64,000 nt of DNA from Phycisphaerae bacterium (lineage in GTDB: Bacteria; Planctomycetota; Phycisphaerae; UBA1845; PWPN01). Shown piece after piece: positions 1 to 9,855 of this stretch (position 1 is the first letter of the stretch; each line of letters starts with the position of its first letter). The notes under the pieces were generated by a model. It did not search any database. It was given only the letters and a program-made list of their open reading frames with translations, and was not told where the DNA came from. A program made the translations under genes and the position numbers. The DNA lies in contig JAAXZI010000041.1 in the NCBI GenBank assembly GCA_012719955.1, positions 1 through 64,000 on the forward strand, read 5' to 3'.

Positions 1-116
1 AGCGGACCGTGGCGTCCTCAGAAGCATTCGTTCGCCTGGCCATGATCAACCTCATGCTCAACCGACTCGAACCCAAGGGAGTAGATCCCGAGTTTCGTTA
101 CCGGAAGGTGGCGTAG
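1..116 (+). CDS. C-terminal end of an IS5-like transposase (cut by window edge)
   Basis: The reading frame from base 3 to a TAG stop at 114-116 encodes 37 residues containing SSEAFVRLAMINLMLNRLEP. This resembles the C-terminal helix of IS5-type DDE transposases, which often end in RLAMIRLMLRRL. The catalytic part lies outside the window. Just after the stop, bases 121-141 (ACTTATGGGATAGACACTAAG) could be the right terminal inverted repeat of the element. The family assignment rests on this short tail only, so the IS group is uncertain. Confidence 0.6.
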   Translation, partial: RTVASSEAFVRLAMINLMLNRLEPKGVDPEFRYRKVA

Positions 117-147
117 TGCCACTTATGGGATAGACACTAAGTCGCAG

Positions 148-1305
148 TTGGCCCTTGAGTTCTTTCGCACGCATGAGGAGATCACGTTGCCAAGCAGCGA
201 AAGCAGGATGGAAATTCGGGACTTCTACTATCACCTGATGGTGGAAGGAGCGGATGAGTTCGCCATTATTATGCTTGACCCGGAAGGCCGGGTGGCGAGT
301 TGGAACCGGGGTGCCGAGCGTATCACCGGCTACACGCGCGAGGAGATTCTGGGACAGTTCATTTCGCGGCTCTTCCCACCCGAGGATGTCTGGCAGCACG
401 AGCAGGAATTGCGCCAAGCCCGCACTGAAGGCCGGGGGGCACATGAAGGCTGGTACCTGCGCAAGGACGGCCGCCGTTTCTGGGGCAGCGGGGTCGTGAC
501 GCCCATCCGCGACACGGACGGCCGGCTGGCCGGCTTTTCGAAAATCATGCGCGACATTACCGACCGCAAGCGTTTCGAGGACCAGCTCGCCCACAAGGCC
601 CGCGAATTGGCCAATATCAACGCGGAGCTGGAGCAGTTCGCGGCGGTGGTGTCCCATGACCTGCGTTCGCCCCTGCTGGCCATTGCCGGATGCGCCCAGT
701 TGCTCCGCGAGCAGTTCGCCGAGCAACTGGCGGGAGAAGGTGCCGAACTCATCTCCATGATCCAGGATGGGGTCAATCGCATGGGCCTGATCATCAAGGA
801 TCTGCTGGCCTTCGCCCGGGCCACTCCTGCCCGGGACCGCGTCGAAGAGGTCGATATGAACGAGGTCCTGAGCAAGGCCCTCTCGGACCTGAACGAGCCT
901 GTCGCGGAGAGCGGGGCCGTGATCACGCACGACCCGCTGCCGCGGGTCATGGGCAATGCGAACCAACTGGGCCAGGTGCTTAACAACCTGATCGGCAATG
1001 CCATCAAGTACCGCAGCGGTGAGCCCCCGCGCATCCACGTCAGCGCCGGGGAGCGCGAGCGGGACTGGGAATTTTCGGTGCGGGACAACGGTATTGGGAT
1101 CGACCCGGCCCATTTCGAGCGGATCTTCGCCATTTTTCAACGGCTGCATGAGGATGGGCGGTATGCCGGCTCAGGCGTGGGGCTGGCCATCTGCAAGAAA
1201 ATTGTTGAGCACCACCAGGGACGGATCTGGTTGGATTCACAGCCGGGCCGAGGCTCAACATTCTTTTTTACAGTCCCGAAGCAGACGGACGGACCGGGCA
1301 TATAA
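148..1305 (+). CDS. PAS-domain sensor histidine kinase
   Basis: This is a soluble sensor kinase that should autophosphorylate and pass phosphate to a response regulator. A PAS domain fills about residues 28-145, with the typical motifs WNRGAERITGY and GFSKIMRDITDRK. The dimerisation/phosphoacceptor helix follows, with His170 in VVSHDLRSPL. The ATPase domain shows the N box (NLIGNAIKYR), the G1 box (DNGIGID) and the G2 box (GSGVGLAI). No membrane segment is visible, so the signal is probably cytoplasmic. The start used is a TTG. An ATG at 208 (MEIRDFYYHL) is an equally plausible start just before the PAS domain. The receiver gene follows 44 bases downstream and is the likely partner. Confidence 0.9.
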   Translation: MALEFFRTHEEITLPSSESRMEIRDFYYHLMVEGADEFAIIMLDPEGRVASWNRGAERITGYTREEILGQFISRLFPPEDVWQHEQELRQARTEGRGAHEGWYLRKDGRRFWGSGVVTPIRDTDGRLAGFSKIMRDITDRKRFEDQLAHKARELANINAELEQFAAVVSHDLRSPLLAIAGCAQLLREQFAEQLAGEGAELISMIQDGVNRMGLIIKDLLAFARATPARDRVEEVDMNEVLSKALSDLNEPVAESGAVITHDPLPRVMGNANQLGQVLNNLIGNAIKYRSGEPPRIHVSAGERERDWEFSVRDNGIGIDPAHFERIFAIFQRLHEDGRYAGSGVGLAICKKIVEHHQGRIWLDSQPGRGSTFFFTVPKQTDGPGI

Positions 1306-1349
1306 TAAACTTTGAGCCGTTGTGGTTCTCGTAAAAGGAGAGACGCGGC

Positions 1350-1760
1350 GTGTACGCTGGAATGCCCAACTCACAGATGGCTGGATCCAAGGCATCCAGA
1401 ATACTGGTGGTCGAGGACCAAACCGTGCCACGGAAGGTGCTGGCTCAGATTCTCTCCCGCAACGGGTTTGAGGTTCAGTCGGCAGCCAACGCCAAAGAGG
1501 CCCTCGACGTCGGTGTTCATTTCCAGCCGGATCTCCTGCTGACCGACTGGCTGTTGCCGGGAAACACGAACGGATTGCAGGTGGCCGAGGCAATGCGGGC
1601 CACCCGACCCGAGCTGTCGGTGATCTTCCTTACCGGGTTGCCCACCGACAAGCTGGCCGCACAGGCTCAACATGTCCAGCCGTGCAAGTTCATCGAGAAA
1701 CCCTGCGATTTTGACGAATTGCTGAGGGAAATCCGGCAGATGGCGCTCAAGTCGGATTAG
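1350..1760 (+). CDS. single-domain response regulator (receiver)
   Basis: This is a stand-alone CheY-like receiver of 136 residues with no output domain. The acidic pair is in VVEDQ, the phosphoacceptor is Asp66 in LLLTDWLLPG, the switch Thr is in IFLTG and the conserved Lys is Lys117 in FIEKPCD. The GTG start at 1350 is preceded by AAAGGAG at good spacing. It follows the histidine kinase by 44 bases and probably forms a two-component pair with it. Without an output domain it likely acts by protein contact or within a phosphorelay. Confidence 0.9.
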   Translation: MYAGMPNSQMAGSKASRILVVEDQTVPRKVLAQILSRNGFEVQSAANAKEALDVGVHFQPDLLLTDWLLPGNTNGLQVAEAMRATRPELSVIFLTGLPTDKLAAQAQHVQPCKFIEKPCDFDELLREIRQMALKSD

Positions 1761-1793
1761 CGGCAGTCTCATCCACTCTCTGTTTCAGAATGG

Positions 1794-1845
1794 CGAAACC
1801 CGAAGGACCAACCGGGCACGGCCGTGGTTCGTCCTTCGGGTTTCG
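1794..1845. terminator. bidirectional intrinsic terminator
   Basis: A perfect 15-bp stem (CGAAACCCGAAGGAC at 1794-1808, its complement at 1831-1845) lies between the convergent receiver gene and pfp. The arms carry AAA and TTT near their bases, so it could stop transcription from both sides. No long T tract follows. Confidence 0.7.
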
Positions 1846-1885
1846 ATGAATCCATGCTCTGGATTGGACAGGAACGCCCCCTCGC

Positions 1886-3124
1886 TTACGGGGCCACCTG
1901 TTCGAGCCAGCCGACCTTGGGCAGGTCGCCGACCAGCGGGCCGACGTACTCGCGGAAGCTGTTGAGCACGTTGTTGCCGGCCTCGTTGATGTACTCGGCG
2001 GGCATTTCCTTGGTCTTGGGCGGCTTCTCCGGGGCCACCTCGCGCAAGCCGATCAGCTTGGTTCCGACGGTGTAGGTCGTGCTGGGCAGGCGGACGAGGG
2101 CCACACTGCCGGCCGGGGTGTCATCCAGCGAGTAGGACACCGCCATCTGGCCGACCAGCCGGGCCTCCCAGGCATCCACTTCGCTCTCGTACCCGGGGAA
2201 GCTGCGCTGCAGGTAGCCGAAGGTGTCGGACCGCACGCGGGTGATGTTCTTGGAGCGATTGCGGAGCGTGCCGGCCAGGTAGTCGGCCAGCGAACCGGCC
2301 CCGGCCGAAAGCTGCAGGTTGCCGAACGCATCGCGGGCCAGATTCTCCTGGCGGAGCACGGAGACCTTCTCGGCCCAGAGTTTGCCGTCCTTGTCGGCGA
2401 TGCCTTCGGAGACCGCGACCAGGCAGCGGCCGTAGCGATCGAAAACCTCCTGAACGTCCTTGACAAACTGATCGATGTCAAACGGCCGCTCGGGCAGGTA
2501 CACCAGGTGCGGGCCGTCGTCAGGCCGCTGGCGGGCCAGGATGCTCGCGGCGGTCAGGAAGCCGGCGTTGCGGCCCATGATGATGTTGATCTTGACGCCC
2601 TTGAGGGCCCGGTTGTCGAGGTTGTCGCCGATAAAGGCGGAAGCCACGAACTTGGCCGCGCTGCCGTAGCCGGGGCAGTGGTCGGTCACCAGCAGGTCGT
2701 TGTCGATGGTCTTGGGGACGTGAATGACGCGAAGCTCATACTTGGCGTCCTGGGCCATCGTGCTGACGATGTTGGCCGTCTCGGCGGAGTCATTGCCGCC
2801 GATGTAGAAGAAGTAACGCACGTCGTTTTTGCGGAAGACGTTGAAGATCCGCTCGCAGTATTCCTTGTCGGGCTTGTCCCGGGTGGCGCCCAGCGCCGCC
2901 GCCGGCGTGCGGGCCACCAGCTCGAGCATCGACTTGGGCTGACGATTGAGATCAAAAAACTGCTCGTTGATGATGCCGCGGACGCCGTGCCGGGCGCCGA
3001 GCAGGTTCTTGATATGGGGGAACTTCTGCGCCTCTTCGATCACGCCGACCAGGGACTGGTTGATCACCACCGTCGGGCCGCCGGCTTGACCGACAACTGC
3101 ATTACCGGATGCGGGGGAAGCCAT
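1886..3124 (-). CDS. pfp: pyrophosphate-type 6-phosphofructokinase
   Basis: This 412-residue enzyme interconverts fructose 6-phosphate and fructose 1,6-bisphosphate in glycolysis. PKTIDND carries the Lys typical of pyrophosphate-dependent enzymes, where ATP enzymes have PGTIDND. The phosphate-donor loop reads GGNDS, where PPi enzymes usually have GGDDS. GRNAGFLTAAS and the substrate motif YLPERPF are present. The start at MASPASGNAVVGQAGGPTVV is chosen because GGAG lies 10 bases upstream and the domain begins immediately. The longer upstream reading frame has no family resemblance. The gene is monocistronic, between a terminator and a palindrome-rich gap. Confidence 0.92.
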   Translation of the reverse strand: MASPASGNAVVGQAGGPTVVINQSLVGVIEEAQKFPHIKNLLGARHGVRGIINEQFFDLNRQPKSMLELVARTPAAALGATRDKPDKEYCERIFNVFRKNDVRYFFYIGGNDSAETANIVSTMAQDAKYELRVIHVPKTIDNDLLVTDHCPGYGSAAKFVASAFIGDNLDNRALKGVKINIIMGRNAGFLTAASILARQRPDDGPHLVYLPERPFDIDQFVKDVQEVFDRYGRCLVAVSEGIADKDGKLWAEKVSVLRQENLARDAFGNLQLSAGAGSLADYLAGTLRNRSKNITRVRSDTFGYLQRSFPGYESEVDAWEARLVGQMAVSYSLDDTPAGSVALVRLPSTTYTVGTKLIGLREVAPEKPPKTKEMPAEYINEAGNNVLNSFREYVGPLVGDLPKVGWLEQVAP

Positions 3125-3182
3125 GGATGCACATCTCCAGGAAAAAGCGGTCGCGGAACACCGGACCGGATCAAACTCCAGG

Positions 3183-3248
3183 CACGGCTCGCCGAGCCGT
3201 GGCACACAAAGAAAACCAACTCCCAGCACGGCCCTTCGAGCCGTGGCG
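3183..3248. repeat. two palindromes of the CACGGCTC/GAGCCGTG family
   Basis: CACGGCTC-GCC-GAGCCGTG (3183-3202) is followed about 25 bases later by a second, degenerate copy around 3225-3248. The same palindrome family recurs near 9600, 26080, 38403 and 38435. The pair separates pfp from accC and might also work as a weak terminator. Confidence 0.75.
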
Positions 3249-3298
3249 CGCAACAAAAGCGGACCGTCTGTCCGCCGCAGGTGACGCGCGGGGAAATT

Positions 3299-4636
<1,338 letters not shown>

Positions 4637-4655
4637 GATAATCGCAAGTACTCGC

Positions 4656-5150
4656 TTACGTTCGCGGCCTGACCAACATCAGCGGCTGCCCATACTCGAC
4701 GGCCTGTTCGTTCTTGCACAGGATCCGTTCCACCCGGCCCGCCACTTCCGCCTTGATTTCGTTGAAAACCTTCATGGCCTCGATGATGCACACGGGGGTA
4801 CCGATCTCAATCTCGGTGCCGGGGCTGACAAACGGTGGGGATTCCGGGTCAGGCGCGGCATAGAAGGTGCCGACCATGGGAGAGACGATGGGAACCAGCC
4901 CCTCATCTTCGGGCGCAACCGCTTCGGGAGCCGCGGGCGCGCCCGGAGCGGGCGCCGCCTGCCCGGCCGGCAGGGCCGCCGGGAGCATGGCCGGCATCAT
5001 CGTCGTGGGGACGGGGAAGGCGGTCACGCCTTCGGGCCCCTTGCGCAAGCGAACAAACGTATCCCCCTGCCGAAGACGGATTTCCGTCAGGCCATGTTCA
5101 GCCATCAACTCGGCCAATTCGCGAACTTGTTGCACGTCGATCACGCCCAT
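4656..5150 (-). CDS. accB: biotin carboxyl carrier protein of acetyl-CoA carboxylase
   Basis: This 164-residue protein carries the biotin that shuttles carboxyl groups in acetyl-CoA carboxylase. An N-terminal helical region is followed by a Pro/Ala-rich hinge (about 45-80) and a biotinyl domain. The modified residue is Lys127 in the EAMK motif. The start is ambiguous. The ATG at 5150 abuts a GGGAG sequence. A GTG two codons later, at 5146-5144, has that GGGAG at a normal six-base spacing and would give (M)IDVQQVREL. It lies between a peptidase gene upstream and accC downstream. Confidence 0.95.
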   Translation of the reverse strand: MGVIDVQQVRELAELMAEHGLTEIRLRQGDTFVRLRKGPEGVTAFPVPTTMMPAMLPAALPAGQAAPAPGAPAAPEAVAPEDEGLVPIVSPMVGTFYAAPDPESPPFVSPGTEIEIGTPVCIIEAMKVFNEIKAEVAGRVERILCKNEQAVEYGQPLMLVRPRT

Positions 5151-5163
5151 CTCCCGTGCGAAG

Positions 5164-5225
5164 CCAATGGTGGGGCCCCGGCATCTTGCCGGCCCGGCAC
5201 AGGCCGGACGCCTGTGTCACACCAT
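5164..5225. repeat. palindrome cluster between the peptidase gene and accB
   Basis: The gap contains CCGGCATCTTGCCGG and GCACAGGC-CGGAC-GCCTGTGT, two back-to-back palindromes. The CATCTTGCC core is shared with the repeats at 9381 and 38538. Confidence 0.5.
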
Positions 5226-5238
5226 GCCCTTTGCTACG

Positions 5239-6351
5239 CTAAACTACGGCTGCCTCAATATCTTTGGGCAGGTGCGTGAGCACCTGGCCACCGTCCTGGG
5301 TGACCAGAACGTCATCCTCGATCCGCACCCCACCGAGACCCGGATAGTACACGCCCGGTTCCACGGTTACGACCATTCCGGGCCGCAGGACATCCTCTAC
5401 TTTCATGGCGAGGCGGGGAGATTCATGGATATCCAGCCCCAGCCCATGGCCGAGGCTGTGAGCGAAGTACTGATCCATGCCGGCCTGCTTGAGCGAGCGT
5501 CGGGCCGCCCGGTCCACCTCGAGGGCCCGGACGCCCGGGCGGATGGCCCGGATCCCGATCTCCTGGGCGGCCAGCACGTTTTCGTACATCCGCCTGAAGC
5601 GCGGCGGGATTCTACGGATGAAGACCATTCGGGTCAAGTCGCTGCGGTAGTGGTTGACGGTGGCACCCCAGTCCACCAGGACGGCACTGCCCTCCACGAT
5701 CCGCCGGTCGCCTGGGCGGTAGTGGGGAATGGAGCAGTTGGGGCCTTCGGCGACGATGGTCGGAAAGCTGGGGCCGCTGGCGCCCCGCTTGAGCATTTCG
5801 TGTTCCAGTTCGGCGGCCAGGCGGCGTTCCGTCCAGCCCGGCTTGAGGCGGCGAATCACCGCCTGAAAAGCCTTCTCGGCAACTTCAATGGCCTGCCCGA
5901 TGGCGGCCACCTCGCTAGAATCTTTTGTGAGCCGCAGTTCATCCACGATGGGCGGCATGGCCACCAGGCGGGTAGGGTGGAGGGCCTTACCCAGGACTTT
6001 GTACAGCGCGACAGAAATGGCGTTGGGCTGGAAACCCAGACGTTCCAGCCTGTTCTGTCGAACAACTTTGGCCAGGGACTCGGCCAGTGGGCCGGACGTG
6101 CGGACCACGGCCCGGGCCCAGGGGGCATCCCGCTCCACCTCTTCGCGAAAGCGTCCGTCGGTGAACAGGTAGACGCGATCGGGAAGGATCAGCGCCGCGC
6201 CGTCCTCGCCATCAAAGCCGGTGAGGTAAAACTGGTCCACCCGATTGGTGATCAGGTAGCCAGATGCCGATTTCTCCTGTATCTTAGCTCGGCAGGCTTG
6301 CAGTCGCCGGGCAATGACCGGCGGCGGTTGGAGGGAGCTGCGTTTAGACAA
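5239..6351 (-). CDS. M24-family Xaa-Pro peptidase
   Basis: This 370-residue metallopeptidase should cleave N-terminal residues preceding proline. A creatinase-like N-terminal domain (about 1-140) precedes the pita-bread catalytic domain. The five metal ligands are visible: Asp in VLVDWGA, Asp in YRSDLTR, His in HSLGHGLG, Glu in TVEPGVY and Glu in VRIEDDVLV. Size and layout match YqhT/PepQ-type enzymes. It is the first gene of a likely peptidase-accB-accC unit on the minus strand. The usual efp neighbour between pepP-like and acc genes is missing here. Confidence 0.92.
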   Translation of the reverse strand: MSKRSSLQPPPVIARRLQACRAKIQEKSASGYLITNRVDQFYLTGFDGEDGAALILPDRVYLFTDGRFREEVERDAPWARAVVRTSGPLAESLAKVVRQNRLERLGFQPNAISVALYKVLGKALHPTRLVAMPPIVDELRLTKDSSEVAAIGQAIEVAEKAFQAVIRRLKPGWTERRLAAELEHEMLKRGASGPSFPTIVAEGPNCSIPHYRPGDRRIVEGSAVLVDWGATVNHYRSDLTRMVFIRRIPPRFRRMYENVLAAQEIGIRAIRPGVRALEVDRAARRSLKQAGMDQYFAHSLGHGLGLDIHESPRLAMKVEDVLRPGMVVTVEPGVYYPGLGGVRIEDDVLVTQDGGQVLTHLPKDIEAAVV

Positions 6352-6498
6352 GTGTCGGCTCCAATGAGACTTCGCCTCGTTTGACCTTTCAAAATCTACA
6401 GGGAGTCGGGAGCGAAGTCAAAGCCTGACCCATGCGTGGTCAAGAGTCGATTGCTGGAGTGCGGGCCTCGCGGCGCGACGCCCGGGCAGTTCTGTCCT

Positions 6499-8118
6499 AT
6501 GAGAGTTTTGGTAAAGGAAGGCGAAGCGGTACTGGCCGATCTCTCCTTTGAAGATGAGGAGATCACCATCGGCTCGGACTCCGGGTGCGGCATCCACCTG
6601 CCGGACACGCGGGTCAGCACCCGCAACGCCGTCATTTACCCGCACGACAACGGCGACTGGAGCATCGACTCGCTGGATGCCGAAAACCCGATTCTCATCA
6701 ACGGCCACAAGCTGACCGAACGATTCACCCTCCACCATGGCGATGAGATCACCATCCAGGACTTTTTACTCAAGATTTACCTGGACCAGGAGCTGGATCG
6801 GCACGTCGTCGAGGATACCCGGCTGACGCCGGAAGAACTCGCCCGGATCAAGGAGTTTCCCCTGCCGGCCGGCTCGGTGGTGAAACGCTACTTCGATCCG
6901 GTGACCCTGACGCAGGACCAGCTCGAGCGCGTCTCGCGGATCGGCCTGGAGGTCTTCCAGTGCCGCGACATCCATGAGCTGGTCGACGTGACGCTGAACC
7001 TCCTGCTGGTTCAATTCAACGCCCGCGTGGCCTGGATCGGGTTGCGGCGGCAACCCAAGGGCGAGCTGGAGGTGCTGGCCGGCAAGCTGCCCACCGGCCA
7101 GCCCTGCCCGACCACCTCGGTGGTTGAACTGCTGCAATACCGCTGCACGGAGCGCGGCCAGCACATTTGCATCCGCAAGGTCCGCGACCAGGGCGAGATC
7201 GGGTCGGCCATCGGCGTTCCGCTGACCAGCCCGAACGGGCCGCTGGGGATGCTCTACGTGGATCGGCGGATCAAGACCAAGCGCTTCCAGATCCCCGATC
7301 TGGACCTCATGTCCGCGCTCGCGGCCCAGGTAGCCGCCAAGCTGGACGCGCTGGTCCAGGGCCAACTGCAGCGCCACGCAGAGGTGACGGCCACCGAGAT
7401 CAGCGTGGTCCATACCATTCAGGCCCAGCTCGATCCGCGGCACACGCCCAACTTCGAGAACATGCAGCTTGCCGCGTACAGCCGGTCGGGGCAGGAACGG
7501 CCCGGCGACATGTACGACGTGATGAAGCACCCGGATACGCGCACGACGGCCTTCCTGGTGGGGCATGTGAACGCCACCGGGGCGCTGCTGGCCCTGTCGC
7601 TGGCCCGGCTGCACGCCACGTTCCGGGTCGCGGTGCTGCACAGCGACCCGCCGCACGCCTTCGCCCGCGAGCTCAACTGGCTCATGTATGACGAGCGCGA
7701 CCCCTCCACGGTGGACGCGCTGTACCTGCTGGTGGATCCGCCGACCGGCAAAATCCGCTACTGCCGGGCGGGCAAGATCGGCGCGCTGATCGTGAATACA
7801 CGCGGCGAACCACGGCCCCTGCAGGCCGCCGACAGCCCGTCGATCGGACAGATACGCGATTTCAAGTACATCTTCCACGAAGAGTGCCTGGCGCCCGGCG
7901 AGACGCTGGCCCTCTACACGCGCGGGGTCGCCACCTGCTGCAACGCCCAGGGCGAACGCTTCAGCGAGCGGCGTTTCATCGAGCTGGTCTGCGACGGATT
8001 CGGCCAACCGCCGTCACAAACCATCCAGGACATCACCTACGAGCTGACCTCGTTCTTTGAGGGCGGCAAACACCCGGATGACATCACCATTGTGCTGCTG
8101 CATCGAACCGAGGAATAG
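6499..8118 (+). CDS. FHA-GAF-PP2C (SpoIIE-like) signalling protein with degenerate catalytic motifs
   Basis: This 539-residue cytoplasmic protein joins three domains. FHA (about 1-95) recognises phosphothreonine, with the GSDSGCGI and STRNAVIY loops. GAF occupies about 145-305. A SpoIIE/PP2C-like region follows (about 330-539). In the PP2C part, PGDMYD and the final DDIT motif are kept. The usual GDV/GDG motif reads GHV, and the usual TDG motif reads TRG, so two metal-binding Asp residues appear lost. It may be a binding module rather than an active phosphatase. The ATG at 6499 is chosen over an upstream GTG (6436) because the FHA fold begins at MRVLVKEGE. Confidence 0.88.
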   Translation: MRVLVKEGEAVLADLSFEDEEITIGSDSGCGIHLPDTRVSTRNAVIYPHDNGDWSIDSLDAENPILINGHKLTERFTLHHGDEITIQDFLLKIYLDQELDRHVVEDTRLTPEELARIKEFPLPAGSVVKRYFDPVTLTQDQLERVSRIGLEVFQCRDIHELVDVTLNLLLVQFNARVAWIGLRRQPKGELEVLAGKLPTGQPCPTTSVVELLQYRCTERGQHICIRKVRDQGEIGSAIGVPLTSPNGPLGMLYVDRRIKTKRFQIPDLDLMSALAAQVAAKLDALVQGQLQRHAEVTATEISVVHTIQAQLDPRHTPNFENMQLAAYSRSGQERPGDMYDVMKHPDTRTTAFLVGHVNATGALLALSLARLHATFRVAVLHSDPPHAFARELNWLMYDERDPSTVDALYLLVDPPTGKIRYCRAGKIGALIVNTRGEPRPLQAADSPSIGQIRDFKYIFHEECLAPGETLALYTRGVATCCNAQGERFSERRFIELVCDGFGQPPSQTIQDITYELTSFFEGGKHPDDITIVLLHRTEE

Positions 8119-8119
8119 G

Positions 8120-8240
8120 GTTCAGGGTTCGGGGTTCAGGGTTCAGGGCCCCGAGCGCAAGCGAGGGGTTATCCGGGAAAAAATGATGAATGTCGAAGCC
8201 CGAATGACGAATCAATGACGAATGCCCAAATGACGAAGCC
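8120..8240. repeat. simple short-unit repeats
   Basis: GGTTCAGG-type heptads repeat four times (8119-8150), followed by several copies of AATGACGAA(T) (8200-8240). They fill the gap before the antitoxin gene. No coding potential is seen. Confidence 0.7.
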
Positions 8241-8284
8241 GGCCCCTGACCCGTGCTATACTGCAATATCGGGAGGTAGTTGTC

Positions 8285-8557
8285 ATGGCAATTACTTTGA
8301 GCGCCGAGACAGAAAGACTGATCGAAGAGCGGATGAAAGAGACCGGCATCGCCACGCCTGATGGGCTTGTACGAATTGCCCTGCAGGCGCTGGGCGAGGC
8401 GGAAGGTGAAGATTTCGAGGACCTTGATCCCGAAACCCAGGCAGCTATCGAGAGAGGACTTGCCCAGGCAGACCGTGGCGAAGGCCGGCCATGGGAGGAA
8501 GTACGCGAGGAGATCCGCGCCCGGTTTATCGGCAAGCAAGACTCCTCCCATGACTGA
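8285..8557 (+). CDS. ParD/CopG-like antitoxin
   Basis: This is a 90-residue acidic protein. Its N-terminus MAITLSAETERLIEERMKET resembles ribbon-helix-helix antitoxins of the ParD type, which bind their own promoter and neutralise a ParE toxin. The acidic C-terminal half would wrap the toxin. GGGAGG lies upstream at good spacing. The end of the gene overlaps the start of a damaged ParE-like toxin gene, as in intact parDE operons. The antitoxin appears intact while the toxin is not. Confidence 0.75.
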   Translation: MAITLSAETERLIEERMKETGIATPDGLVRIALQALGEAEGEDFEDLDPETQAAIERGLAQADRGEGRPWEEVREEIRARFIGKQDSSHD

Positions 8558-8808
8558 GCACTATCGAGCAAGAAGCCCCGCAGAACGCAGCTTCCGTTGC
8601 GCAAAAGCTCCTTGAGGCAATTGACTCGCTGGAGCTTCTCCCCCGCCGTGACAGGATCCACGAGCACAGGAAAGACCCCGCGAAGACAGTTCGGTCCGTG
8701 CCCGTCCCGCCTTTCATCATCTATTGCCGTGTATTGGACAGGCACAACGTTGTTGAGGTTCTGGCCGTCCGCCACGGCAGCCGACGACAGCCGCGCCACT
8801 TCCGGTAA
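8550..8808 (+). pseudogene. ParE-like toxin remnant (internal deletion and frame change)
   Basis: An ATG at 8550 inside the antitoxin stop region reads MTEHYRARSP and then stops early. In the next frame, from about 8563 to a TAA at 8806-8808, the sequence encodes a convincing ParE body (EAPQNAASVAQKLLEAIDSL, then PPFIIYCRVLD and VVEVLAVRHGSR). Compared with ordinary ParE, about 15-20 residues of the first helix are missing and the frame changes at the junction near 8562-8566. The toxin should therefore be inactive. Confidence 0.75.
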
Positions 8809-8838
8809 GCGACTATCGCGCATTACAGCTTCACGGCA

Positions 8839-9240
8839 TCAGGGTTTCCGCAGCGCCGCCCGGATCTTCTCCGCCGACGCGTCGAGATCTTCCGGACGGG
8901 CGTTCTGGTCCTGCTTGGTAAAGTCCACCTCCGGCACCGAGTTGGCGGGGACCAGGTGGATGTGCACGTGCGGGACGACGATGCTGATGATGGTGAGGCT
9001 CACGCGAACCGGCTGATAGACCTCCGCAATCGCCCGGCCCACCTTCTGACAGGTGGCCATCAGCCGGCCGGCCAGTTCGGGGGGCAGATCCAGCCAGTTG
9101 GTGACCTCCTCGCGGGGAAAGACGATGCAGTGGCCGGGCTTGACCGGGGTGTTCGAGACAATGGCCGCCGTATCGGCATCCTGGTATACAAACCGACCCG
9201 GCTCCTGACCCTGCAACATTCTGGTGAAAACACTGGGCAT
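8839..9240 (-). CDS. HIT-family hydrolase
   Basis: This 133-residue protein of the histidine triad superfamily should hydrolyse nucleoside phosphoramidates or dinucleoside polyphosphates. The triad is HVHIHLVP (His91, His93, His95). The N-terminal strand pattern FVYQDADTAAIVSNTPVKPG matches HIT folds. The ATG at 9240 is chosen because the family starts here. Codons further upstream run through repeat DNA. The C-terminal tail is longer and charged. No operon partner is visible. Confidence 0.9.
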   Translation of the reverse strand: MPSVFTRMLQGQEPGRFVYQDADTAAIVSNTPVKPGHCIVFPREEVTNWLDLPPELAGRLMATCQKVGRAIAEVYQPVRVSLTIISIVVPHVHIHLVPANSVPEVDFTKQDQNARPEDLDASAEKIRAALRKP

Positions 9241-9360
9241 GACAGCGCCTGCTCTCCAATCGCGATCTTTGATGCGGCGACTCTTGCCGCCCTGCCTGAC
9301 AGCGTACGCAAGGCTGCGCCCGAAGTAAAGGCACACAACACGGCCGATCCATCGGAGCGG

Positions 9361-9622
9361 CCATCTTACCCGCCGGTCTCGGGGGGCGGGCATCTTGCCC
9401 GCCTTTCTGAATCCGAACGTGCAGCGGGCGTTTTGTCAGGAAATCGGGTGCCCCCCAGCCTTTGCCGGGGACGCGGCCCAACTGCTACAGAAGTATGGAA
9501 AACGGCGGGTACGGAGCCCGGCCGCTACACGCGGTGCGAATCTTACCCCCCTGAAATGACCGCGCGCTGATGAGACAACCAAAGCACGAATTTGTGTGCC
9601 AGGGCTCTTGAGCCGTGCATGG
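9361..9622. repeat. composite island of three dispersed palindrome families
   Basis: Three repeat types lie in tandem. The first is GGGGGGCGGGCATCTTGCCC and its downstream arm, through CGGGCGTTTTGTC (9381-9438). The second is a GGTACGGAGCCCGGCCGCTAC element (9508-9528). The third is a GGCTCTTGAGCC palindrome (9603-9614). The same families recur, partly in the same order, near 38400-38700, and in inverted form near 25900-26100. This island, with unassigned flanks, fills the 615-bp gap before the isomerase gene. Confidence 0.8.
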
Positions 9623-9855
9623 ACAGTGCCGACGTTCAGCACTACTCACCAGCAGTGGCACCCACAGCGTGGCAGTGGCTTCGAAAGACGTGTCGCGCGA
9701 TCGCGCACGGTCATTGGGTTTCGCGCGATCCACACCAGAGAAGCTGTGCGTTTGCTCAGTTCTGCTTGCACGCGCGCCGCCAACGGAGTAAAAGGAGCTT
9801 CGTTGCGGTGTTTTTCGCGCGCAATAGGATTTCGTTTACAAAGGATGATTCAACC

